Of a stretch of 59,877 nt of DNA, positions 44,121-51,635 are shown piece by piece. This DNA is from HGM04593 sp045661205 (GTDB taxonomy: Bacteria; Bacteroidota; Bacteroidia; Bacteroidales; Bacteroidaceae): NCBI GenBank assembly GCA_045661205.1, contig JAZRFE010000003.1:1-59877 (forward strand), in the 5' to 3' direction. A program made the position numbers and the translations under genes. Under the pieces are notes generated by a model. That model had not been told where the DNA came from and made no database searches. It was given only the letters and a program-made list of their open reading frames with translations. Position 1 is the first letter of the stretch. Every line of letters starts with the position of its first letter.

Positions 44121-44560
44121 TGGAAAAAGTAATTATAGGATTAGCAAGCGACCATGCAGGTTACCCCTTGAAAGAGCAAGTAAAGGAGTGGCTTTCGGCA
44201 AAGGGTTACGCATTTGAAGACTTCGGAACCAACAGCACTGATAGTTGTGACTACCCCGAATTTGCTCATGCTCTGGGTAATGCCATTGAGCAGGGTGCAT
44301 GTAAAATGGGAATCGCCATTTGTGGCACAGGTAATGGAATAAACATGTCATTGAACCATCATGCAGGCATACGAGGTGCTCTCTGCTGGCAGCCCGAAAT
44401 TGCAGAATTGGCAAGACAGCACAACGATGCAAATGTACTTGTGATGCCCGGTCGTTTCATTGACGAAACAACAGCAAAAAAATGTGTTGATACCTTCCTT
44501 GATACAGCTTTTGAAGGAGGAAGACATCAGCGCAGGATTGATGCAATTCCTGTAAAATAA
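44120..44560 (+). CDS. rpiB: Ribose 5-phosphate isomerase B
   Basis: 146 residues. It interconverts ribose 5-phosphate and ribulose 5-phosphate. Family motifs: LASDHAGYPLKEQVK (phosphate-binding His), DFGTNSTDSCDYPEFA, the active-site ICGTGNGINMSLNH, and the end block NDANVLVMPGRFIDE. The Cys in ICGTGNG is the catalytic base of RpiB. Translationally coupled to tkt (TAATG overlap). Its product can feed PRPP synthesis by Prs. Confidence 0.95.
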   Translation: MEKVIIGLASDHAGYPLKEQVKEWLSAKGYAFEDFGTNSTDSCDYPEFAHALGNAIEQGACKMGIAICGTGNGINMSLNHHAGIRGALCWQPEIAELARQHNDANVLVMPGRFIDETTAKKCVDTFLDTAFEGGRHQRRIDAIPVK

Positions 44561-44569
44561 TTAAAGAAG

Positions 44570-44604
44570 AAAAGGCTGCGTCAAAAAAAATGACGCAGCC
44601 TTTT
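44570..44604 (+). terminator. Terminator after rpiB
   Basis: Perfect stem AAAAGGCTGCGTCA / TGACGCAGCCTTTT with an A-rich 7-base loop. Confidence 0.9.
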
Positions 44605-44639
44605 AGATTGAAAAGCACTTACTATTTCATATATATATA

Positions 44640-45998
44640 ATGTATATGTTGAGAATACCCGAAATATACCTCTCTAACTACAAAAAGATTATTCGCTTGG
44701 GAACGCCTATTGTAATAGGTCAGTTGGGAAACATCATCCTCGGCTTTATAGACACAATAATGGTTGGGCAATATAGTGCCGAGGCACTGTCGGCCTCGGG
44801 CTTGGTAAACAACCTCTTCAATCTGGGAATAATCACATTGTTGGGCTTCAGCTATGGAGCGACTCCTGTAATAGGTGCATATTTCGGTCGCAGAGAGAAT
44901 GACAATGTGGGTGCTGCATTCAAGGATAGTCTTTGGGCTAACTCTTTGGCGGGACTTGTGGTGTTTGGCATATACACAGTGATATATTTCAATCTGCATA
45001 ATTTGGGGCAGCCCGAAGAACTTCTCGGCTGTATGCGTCCCTATTTCCTTGTACTTCTCCTCTCGTTACCGTTTACCACGCTGTTTAACGCATTCAAGCA
45101 GTTTACCGATACTGTGGCAGCTACAAAAACAGCTATGTGGGTGATAATGACGGGAAACATTGTGAATATCATTCTTAACTATCTGCTCATATACGGAGTT
45201 TCAATCTTCCCCGAACTTGGACTGACGGGTGCAGGCGTGGCAACATTAATTTCCCGTATATTGATGGTGGTAATGTTTGTAGTGTTCATTATGCGCGAGA
45301 AAAAGTTCAAGACTTTTGGCGAAGGATTTAAAAATCGCAGCATAGAGAAAAAGGAGATAAAGGGTCTTTGCAAGATAGGTACTCCCCTGGCATTGCAGAT
45401 GGGCATGGAGACTGCTTCATTCTCGTTGGCATCGCTGCTCATGGGCTGGTTGGGTGCGACGGAGCTTGCCGCTTTTCAGGTGATGTGCATTGTAGGTTCG
45501 CTATGCTTCCTTGTCTATTACGGTATTGGTGCTGCTGCATCGATACGAGTGAGTCATCACAAAGGGCGTGGCGAGTGGAGAAATGTGAAGATTACTGCCG
45601 ACTCTGCTTTTCACATAATAATGGTAGTGGCTGTAGTGCTTTCTGTTGGAATAGCCCTGACACAGAACTATCTTGCCAGCCTGTTTACATCTGATGTCGC
45701 GATACAGACAATGTTCGCTTCGCTGCTCATTCCCATGTTGGTCTACCAGATAAGCGATGGAATACAAATAAATTACTCCAATGCTTTGCGTGGTATAGGT
45801 GTTACAAAACCTCTTATGATATATGCGTTTACGGCATATATATGTATTTCCCTGCCGGCAAGTTATCTTTTCGGCTTTACGTTTGGATGGGGTGCGATAG
45901 GAGTGGCTATGGGTCTGCCATTGGGTTTGACGACAGCTGCACTGCTCTACTCATCAAGGTTCAGAAAAGAGATAGAGAAACATACGGCTGAAATATAA
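44640..45998 (+). CDS. MATE-family efflux transporter
   Basis: 452 residues, twelve predicted membrane segments in two homologous halves. Typical motifs: IVIGQLGNIILGFIDTIMVGQYSAEALSASG in the first half and the related LALQMGMETASFSLASLLMGWLG with AAASIRVSHHKG in the second. It exports cationic drugs or metabolites in exchange for Na+ or H+; the substrate is unknown. The start is the ATG at 44640, with an alternative at 44646. The gene stands alone, 36 bases after the rpiB terminator. Confidence 0.93.
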   Translation: MYMLRIPEIYLSNYKKIIRLGTPIVIGQLGNIILGFIDTIMVGQYSAEALSASGLVNNLFNLGIITLLGFSYGATPVIGAYFGRRENDNVGAAFKDSLWANSLAGLVVFGIYTVIYFNLHNLGQPEELLGCMRPYFLVLLLSLPFTTLFNAFKQFTDTVAATKTAMWVIMTGNIVNIILNYLLIYGVSIFPELGLTGAGVATLISRILMVVMFVVFIMREKKFKTFGEGFKNRSIEKKEIKGLCKIGTPLALQMGMETASFSLASLLMGWLGATELAAFQVMCIVGSLCFLVYYGIGAAASIRVSHHKGRGEWRNVKITADSAFHIIMVVAVVLSVGIALTQNYLASLFTSDVAIQTMFASLLIPMLVYQISDGIQINYSNALRGIGVTKPLMIYAFTAYICISLPASYLFGFTFGWGAIGVAMGLPLGLTTAALLYSSRFRKEIEKHTAEI

Positions 45999-46019
45999 AG
46001 CCTAAAAAGAGTCGATAAA

Positions 46020-46051
46020 TTTGCCATTTCGAGCATCTTGCACTATCTTCG
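46020..46051 (+). promoter_or_regulatory. Promoter of mltG
   Basis: TTTG (46020-46023), 20-base spacer, TATCTTCG (46044-46051); the ATG is 28 bases after the -7 box. Confidence 0.72.
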
Positions 46052-46078
46052 CGCACACCACTTAGAAATAAAAAACAG

Positions 46079-47119
46079 ATGAAGAAAAAAAGATTGATAA
46101 TAACGGCTGTAAGCATCATTCTTGCGCTTGTGGCTGTGGGGCTAATAAGCAGCGGCGTACTCTATTATATAGTAAAAAGTCCCCAGATAAATGTTGAGGA
46201 GACTGCTTACATATATATATACCCGCACGACAATTCCGACAGTGTTATAAACAAAATTAAGGTTGTTGCTGCTCCCTCCTCTACTTTGGGATTTAAAATC
46301 CTTGCCAAGCATAATGAGTTTGACAGTAGGAAACGCAGCGGTAAGTTTGCCATAAAAAACGGAGACAGTTGGCACGCCATATACAGCCGCATTGTCAGCA
46401 AGGAGCAGACTCCTGTTAAGGTTGTTGTCCCCTCGGTGCGCACTTACGAGCAGTTGTCCCAGGTGGTGAGCGAGCAGTTGATGCTCGACTCGGCTGCCAT
46501 ACAGGGATTTTTCGATAGCAAGGTGTTCATGGAGCATTTGGGATATACCTATGAGACTTTCTATTCGCTGATACTTCCCAACACATACGAGTTTTATTGG
46601 AATATTGAGCCCGAGCGTTTTTTTATGCGCATGTTGAACGAGCACAAGAAATTCTGGAACAAGGAGAGACTTGCCAAGGCCGAGGCGTTGAATATGACAC
46701 CTGTTGAGGTTGCCACTCTTGCATCAATCGTCGACGAAGAGACGAACAACAATGCCGAAAAACCCATTGTAGCAGGTCTTTACATCAATCGCCTCAAACG
46801 TAACATTCCTTTGCAGGCCGACCCGACGGTGAAGTTTGCTCTCGGAGATTTTGCACGCAAACGTATTCTTCTTGCCGACCTCGAAGTGGAGTCGCCCTAT
46901 AACACTTACAAAAATACAGGGCTCCCCCCCGGCCCCATAAGAATACCCTCAATAGCCGGTATTGAGAGCGTGCTGAACCATGCAAAGCACAACTACATAT
47001 ACATGTGCGCTAAAGAGGATTTCTCGGGTACTCACAATTTTGCAGTAACTCTTGCCGAGCACAATGCAAATGCCCGACGTTATCAGGCTGCTTTGAATAA
47101 ATTGAATATAAAGAAGTAA
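46079..47119 (+). CDS. mltG: Endolytic murein transglycosylase MltG (YceG-like)
   Basis: 346 residues. An N-terminal membrane anchor (about 5-30) is followed by a LysM-like region and the YceG catalytic domain. It cuts nascent glycan strands and sets their length. Motifs: LPNTYEFYW, the active-site region LASIVDEETN, GLYINRLKRNIPLQADPTVKFALG, SPYNTYKNTGLPPGPI and FSGTHNFAVTLAEHNANARRY. The usual EKET block reads DEET, keeping the Glu-Thr pair. Single gene with its own promoter and terminator. Confidence 0.94.
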   Translation: MKKKRLIITAVSIILALVAVGLISSGVLYYIVKSPQINVEETAYIYIYPHDNSDSVINKIKVVAAPSSTLGFKILAKHNEFDSRKRSGKFAIKNGDSWHAIYSRIVSKEQTPVKVVVPSVRTYEQLSQVVSEQLMLDSAAIQGFFDSKVFMEHLGYTYETFYSLILPNTYEFYWNIEPERFFMRMLNEHKKFWNKERLAKAEALNMTPVEVATLASIVDEETNNNAEKPIVAGLYINRLKRNIPLQADPTVKFALGDFARKRILLADLEVESPYNTYKNTGLPPGPIRIPSIAGIESVLNHAKHNYIYMCAKEDFSGTHNFAVTLAEHNANARRYQAALNKLNIKK

Positions 47120-47123
47120 AACA

Positions 47124-47153
47124 ACAAATGACTCACCACGGTGAGTCATTTGT
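47124..47153. terminator. Terminator between mltG and the YhcC-like gene
   Basis: Stem ACAAATGACTCAC / GTGAGTCATTTGT, ending two bases before the convergent stop codon. The T-run after it is weak on plus. Confidence 0.75.
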
Positions 47154-47155
47154 CG

Positions 47156-48097
47156 TTATTGGAAAGTTGTGTGAAACAGTCTGCCTTGCCATGTGTCACG
47201 TTCGCGCATGCGACGCTTTATCTTATCGACAAGTTCGTAATTTTTTAATCCCCAATCGGGGGCAATAAGCAGCTCTTTGGGTGACTGCGATGCGAAACGC
47301 TCCACAACAATGTCCGGGCGAAGATTTTCGAGATAATCCACAACCACCTCGATATATTCTTTAAGCTCGAAAAGATGAAAATCTTCGGGTGTCTCTTTGT
47401 ACTCCTCGGCCATGCGTGTGCCGCGAATGAGCTGCAACTGATGCAATTTCAGTGTAGTAATTGGTAGCTCGGACAATTGTCGCGCCTGACGAATGAGCGA
47501 TGTACGCTCCTCACCGGGCAATCCCAAGATAATATGCACCCCCACAGGCAGTCCGCGTGCGGCTGTGCGCCTGACAGCGTCGATAGCTGTCGCGTAATCG
47601 TGTCCGCGGTTGATGCGTCGCAATGTGGCATCATCAGTGCTCTCCACACCATACTCCACCATCACATATACTCTTTGCGAGAGTTCTTGCAGATAATCGA
47701 GCAGTTCCTCGGGCATGCAGTCGGGACGCGTGCCTATGACAAGCCCCACGCAACCATCGACAGCCAAAGCCTCTTCGTATCTTGCGCGCAACACATCGAT
47801 AGATTCATAGGTGTTTGTATATGCTTGGAAATATGCGAGATAGCGCATGTGTGGGTATTTGTGTGCAAAGAAGGCAATCCCTTCGTGCATCTGCTCGGTA
47901 ACCGAACGGTGGCGATGACAATAGGCAGGGTTGAAGGTGCGGTTGTTGCAATATGTACATCCGCCTGTGCCCTTACTGCCGTCGCGATTGGGGCAGGTGA
48001 AACCTCCGTCAATGGAGATTTTCTGCACCTTGAAATCAAAGTTTCGGCGCATATATCCTCCAAAGTCATTAAAATAAAAACGCTCCTCGCTATTCAT
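47156..48097 (-). CDS. Radical SAM protein of the YhcC (TIGR01212) family
   Basis: 313 residues from ATG 48097; the open frame extends upstream without family similarity. The start block FNDFGGYMRRNFDFKVQKISIDGGFTCPNRDG leads into the cluster cysteines C35, C47 and C50 (C-x11-C-x2-C), the unusual spacing of this family. Other motifs: YFQAYTNTY, VIGTRPDCMPEEL, MVEYGVESTDD, NRGHDYATAI, and GLPVGVHIILGLPGE. The reaction is not known. It is divergent from the second DPP4 gene. Confidence 0.9.
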   Translation of the reverse strand: MNSEERFYFNDFGGYMRRNFDFKVQKISIDGGFTCPNRDGSKGTGGCTYCNNRTFNPAYCHRHRSVTEQMHEGIAFFAHKYPHMRYLAYFQAYTNTYESIDVLRARYEEALAVDGCVGLVIGTRPDCMPEELLDYLQELSQRVYVMVEYGVESTDDATLRRINRGHDYATAIDAVRRTAARGLPVGVHIILGLPGEERTSLIRQARQLSELPITTLKLHQLQLIRGTRMAEEYKETPEDFHLFELKEYIEVVVDYLENLRPDIVVERFASQSPKELLIAPDWGLKNYELVDKIKRRMRERDTWQGRLFHTTFQ

Positions 48098-48177
48098 GTT
48101 CGGATAATAAATCACATATTCGTCGGCAAAGTTACAGGAATTTAAGTTGTTCGCCAACAATTCTCATTTTTTAGTTG

Positions 48178-48185
48178 TATCTTCG
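48178..48185 (+). promoter_or_regulatory. -7 element of the second S9B peptidase gene
   Basis: TATCTTCG, 27 bases before the ATG. No well-placed -33 element. Confidence 0.5.
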
Positions 48186-48212
48186 CCGAAAGAAAAATTA
48201 AACACTCCATAA

Positions 48213-50423
48213 ATGAAAAAGTTACTATTGGTTTTACTCTCCTTTGCAGCGGTGACGGCAGGTTACGCCAAAGGACGCGACATTCAACTTAAAGAGGTTG
48301 TAAACGGCACTTATAGCGCAAGAAGTTTCTCGGGAATACATCCTATGAACGACGGCGAACATTTTGCCAAGATGAGCAGCGACCGCAAGATGGTGCTCAG
48401 TTACTCATTTAAAAGCGGAGAAGTTATCGACACTCTCTTCGATGTGAACACAGCCCGTGGCTGCGACTTCAAGAGAATCGACGGCTTCATCTTCTCACCC
48501 GACGAGGCTCGTATGCTCATACAGACACGTACCAACCGCATCTATCGTCGCTCGTTCACAGCCGACTATCATGTATTCTCTCGCAAGAACAACAAGTTGC
48601 AACCCCTCTCAGCAAATGGACCTCAGCAAGAGCCCATCTTCTCGCCCGATGGAACAATGATTGCCTTTGCCCGCGAGAACAACATCTTCCTTGTGAAATT
48701 GCTCTTCAATAGTAGCGAATCGCAGGTGACAACCGATGGCAAATATGGCGAAATTATCAATGGTCTCCCCGATTGGGTTTACGAAGAGGAGTTTGCTACC
48801 AGCCGTTCGTTCGACTTTAGTGCCGACAGCAAAATGTTGGCCTACATACGTTACGACGAGAGCAAAGTGATGAACTACGACATGCCTATGTACATCCCCA
48901 CAGGCAGTGGCAACCATGAATATGACGACTACACACGTCCTTACAGCTACAAATATCCTGTGGCAGGAGCGCAGAACTCTACTGTAACAGTGCACTCTTT
49001 TGATATCAAGAGCCGTGTTACACGCAAACTCGCTCTCCCCATCGACAGCACATATTATATTCCTCGCATAGAGTTTACCCAAGACCCCGATTTTCTTGCG
49101 GTGATGACTCTTAACCGCCGACAGAACCAGCTTGATATTTTCCAGGCCAACCCCCTCTCAGGTGTGTGCAAACGCATTCTGCGCGAGGAGTGTTCCGAAT
49201 ATGTGAACGAGCCCACATATCAGCAGCTTACATTCTACAAGAACCACTTCATCATGCCCAGCGAGCGCGATGGAAACAACCATCTTTACCTCTACACCAT
49301 AGGTGGTAATCTTGTGAAGCAGCTTACCAAAGGCGACTACGACGTGAGCGAGTTTCTTGGTTGGAACGAGGAGAAAGGCATTCTTTACTATTCAAGCAAC
49401 GAGGGTAACCCCACACAGACAGCTGTCTACAAAGTGGATGCGAAAAACAAAAAGAGCTGCATCACTCAGAAAGAGGGAACAAACAGCGCAGTTTTCAGCA
49501 AGGGTATGAAATATTTCGTGAATACTTATCAGAATCTAACAACTCCTCCCGTAGTTACACTCAACGACAATAATGGTAAAAAACTTGCTACCATCCTCGA
49601 CAACAAAGAACTTCTCGACAACCTCAGCAACATCAACATTGGCCAGAAAGAGATTTTCACCTTTACCACAAGCGACGGCGTGAAACTTTATGGATGGATG
49701 ATTAAGCCGGTCGATTTTGACAAGAATAAGAAATATCCTGTTGTGATGCATCAGTACAGTGGCCCCTACTCGCAGAAGGTTAAAGACACTTGGGCAATAG
49801 GACAGTATGGTGGCGGTCTCTTTGAGAGTTATATGGCAAGCAACGGCTTTATCATGGTGTGTGTCGATGGTCGCGGAACAGCAGGTCGCGGAACCAAGTT
49901 TGGCAAGTGCACATATATGTCATTGGGAGAGTATGAGTCGAAAGACCAGGTAGAAGCTGCCAAATATCTTGGCTCTCTGCCTTACGTAGATAAAGACAAT
50001 ATTGCTATTTGGGGCTGGAGCTTCGGTGGATACACCACTCTCATGTCCATGAGCGAGGGTACACCTGTCTTTAAGGCGGGCGTTGCTATTGCTGCTCCCA
50101 CCGATTGGCGATTCTACGACACTGTTTACACAGAGCGTTACATGCGTACTCCTAAAGAGAATAAGGATGGATATGACAAGAGTTCGGCTATTTTGAATGT
50201 TGACAAACTGCATGGAAATTTGCTGCTTATTCATGGAACTGCCGACGACAATGTGCATTTCCGCAACATGACACGTTACATACATGCACTTACTCAGGCA
50301 GGCAAACAGTTCCGCACAGCTATCTATCCCGACAGTAACCACAGCATATATTTTGGCTCGAATACTCGTCGTCAGATGTTTGAGATGATAACAAACTTCT
50401 TCTTCGAGAATCTGAAAAAGTAA
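48213..50423 (+). CDS. Dipeptidyl peptidase IV (S9B)
   Basis: 736 residues with a signal peptide (MKKLLLVLLSFAAVTAGYAK). The beta-propeller includes DWVYEEEFATS, the double-glutamate motif that anchors the substrate N-terminus. The hydrolase domain has Ser603 in the canonical GWSFGGYT, Asp in GTADDNVHFRN and His in PDSNHSIYF. It should release X-Pro or X-Ala dipeptides in the periplasm. Compared with the paralogue at 13449 it has the classical nucleophile motif, so the two probably differ in preference. A bidirectional terminator separates it from the rubrerythrin gene. Confidence 0.93.
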   Translation: MKKLLLVLLSFAAVTAGYAKGRDIQLKEVVNGTYSARSFSGIHPMNDGEHFAKMSSDRKMVLSYSFKSGEVIDTLFDVNTARGCDFKRIDGFIFSPDEARMLIQTRTNRIYRRSFTADYHVFSRKNNKLQPLSANGPQQEPIFSPDGTMIAFARENNIFLVKLLFNSSESQVTTDGKYGEIINGLPDWVYEEEFATSRSFDFSADSKMLAYIRYDESKVMNYDMPMYIPTGSGNHEYDDYTRPYSYKYPVAGAQNSTVTVHSFDIKSRVTRKLALPIDSTYYIPRIEFTQDPDFLAVMTLNRRQNQLDIFQANPLSGVCKRILREECSEYVNEPTYQQLTFYKNHFIMPSERDGNNHLYLYTIGGNLVKQLTKGDYDVSEFLGWNEEKGILYYSSNEGNPTQTAVYKVDAKNKKSCITQKEGTNSAVFSKGMKYFVNTYQNLTTPPVVTLNDNNGKKLATILDNKELLDNLSNINIGQKEIFTFTTSDGVKLYGWMIKPVDFDKNKKYPVVMHQYSGPYSQKVKDTWAIGQYGGGLFESYMASNGFIMVCVDGRGTAGRGTKFGKCTYMSLGEYESKDQVEAAKYLGSLPYVDKDNIAIWGWSFGGYTTLMSMSEGTPVFKAGVAIAAPTDWRFYDTVYTERYMRTPKENKDGYDKSSAILNVDKLHGNLLLIHGTADDNVHFRNMTRYIHALTQAGKQFRTAIYPDSNHSIYFGSNTRRQMFEMITNFFFENLKK

Positions 50424-50427
50424 TATC

Positions 50428-50468
50428 AATAAAAAAACTCAGGCATTGATGCCTGAGTTTTTTTATTG
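50428..50468. terminator. Bidirectional terminator between the DPP4 and rubrerythrin genes
   Basis: A long perfect stem whose core is CTCAGGCA-TTGA-TGCCTGAG, flanked by A7 on one side and T7 on the other and closed by CAAT/ATTG. Confidence 0.93.
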
Positions 50469-50485
50469 AATGATTGTCTGTTACT

Positions 50486-51031
50486 TTACTTTTTGAAGTA
50501 TCTGTTGTACAATCCCTCGAAACCTTTTCCGTGACGAGCCTCGTCCTTTGCCATTTCGTGAACTGTATCGTGGATAGCGTCGAGGTCGACTTGCTTAGCA
50601 CGCTTTGCAATCCTGAATTTGTCGGCACATGCACCCGACTCGGCGTTCATGCGTTTCTCGAGGTTGGTCTTTGTGTCCCAAACAACGTCGCCCAAAAGTT
50701 CTGCAAATTTTGCAGCATGCTCAGCCTCTTCCCATGCGTAACGTTTGAATGCCTCGGCAATTTCGGGGTAGCCTTCGCGGTCGGCCTGACGGCTCATAGC
50801 AAGGTACATTCCCACCTCGGTGCACTCGCCCATGAAGTGTGCGTTGAGGTCTTTAATCATTTCGTCGTCGCAACCTTTGGCAACACCAATCACGTGCTCC
50901 GAAACAAACTCCAAGTTACCTTCTACAAGTTCGTTGAATTTATTGGCAGGAACTCTACACTGAGGACATTTCTCGGGAGCTGTATCACCTTCATGAACAT
51001 AACCGCATACTGAACAAATAAACTTTTTCAT
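50486..51031 (-). CDS. rbr: Rubrerythrin with N-terminal rubredoxin domain (reverse rubrerythrin)
   Basis: 181 residues. An N-terminal rubredoxin-like site with CSVCG and CPQC is followed by a ferritin-like di-iron domain (ECTEVGMYLAMSRQA, YAWEEAEHAAKFAELLG, EMAKDEARHGKGFEGL). The domain order is the reverse of classical rubrerythrin. It reduces hydrogen peroxide in anaerobes. It lies 27 bases after perR on the same strand, so the two form a peroxide-response operon. Confidence 0.93.
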   Translation of the reverse strand: MKKFICSVCGYVHEGDTAPEKCPQCRVPANKFNELVEGNLEFVSEHVIGVAKGCDDEMIKDLNAHFMGECTEVGMYLAMSRQADREGYPEIAEAFKRYAWEEAEHAAKFAELLGDVVWDTKTNLEKRMNAESGACADKFRIAKRAKQVDLDAIHDTVHEMAKDEARHGKGFEGLYNRYFKK

Positions 51032-51058
51032 AATAATATCAATTTTAGTGGTTTATAC

Positions 51059-51481
51059 TTATTTATTTTTACAATTCTTACAAATTCCTTTTACATACAA
51101 CTGCACTTCGTCTGCCTCGAAATCTTCAAGTTTTGCAACGAACGAGGCAACCTCTTCGGGCATTGGCATGTCAATAATCTTTTTACAATTGCGACACATC
51201 AGGTGAACGTGCATCTCTACATTTCCGTCGAAGCAGCGAAATGTGTCGTCTATTGTGAGCATCATCACTAAGTTGTGCTCTACAAGCAACTTCAGGGTAT
51301 TATAGACGGTTGTCAATGAGAGTGAACCTACCTCGTCGCGCAATGCTTCGTACACCACTTCGGCTGTTGGATGTATGGGGTTCTCACGCATGAATCCCAG
51401 AATGGCGATGCGCTGTGCTGTCGCGCGTATTCCGGCATTTTCAAGCTCGGCCTTAAGTTCTTTATTTGTGTACGCTTTCAT
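51059..51481 (-). CDS. perR: Fur-family regulator, probably PerR
   Basis: 140 residues from ATG 51481. An ATG seven codons earlier (51502) coincides with the predicted transcription start and so is probably not used. Winged-helix domain (about 1-80: AGIRATAQRIAILGFM, LSLTTVYNTLKLLVEH), then the metal-binding half with HVHLMCRNC and ICKNCKNK forming the structural zinc site. The following rubrerythrin gene and the PerR-box-like operator favour PerR over Fur or Zur. It should repress its own operon and release on peroxide. Confidence 0.88.
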   Translation of the reverse strand: MKAYTNKELKAELENAGIRATAQRIAILGFMRENPIHPTAEVVYEALRDEVGSLSLTTVYNTLKLLVEHNLVMMLTIDDTFRCFDGNVEMHVHLMCRNCKKIIDMPMPEEVASFVAKLEDFEADEVQLYVKGICKNCKNK

Positions 51482-51504
51482 TGTCTTTATTTCTAAATCC
51501 ATTG

Positions 51505-51536
51505 CAAATTTAAAATGATTTTAAATACTGTGCAAA
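51505..51536 (-). promoter_or_regulatory. perR-rbr promoter with overlapping PerR-type operator
   Basis: On minus: TTTG (51536-51533), 20-base spacer, TAAATTTG (51512-51505), an exact fit to the Bacteroidetes pattern. Inside it lies a perfect 9-1-9 inverted repeat, ATTTAAAAT-G-ATTTTAAAT (51508-51526). Its inner 7-1-7 core differs from the PerR box TTATAATnATTATAA at one base per half. A repressor bound there would cover the -7 box, so autoregulation is likely. Confidence 0.75.
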
Positions 51537-51635
51537 TTTTCTTGCACTTTTTTTTGTTTTTTTTTTGCAATAAGGCAATTTTGTAAGAAATTTGCAAAGT
51601 AGGAACAAATTACACCTTATTAATATAATATAACC

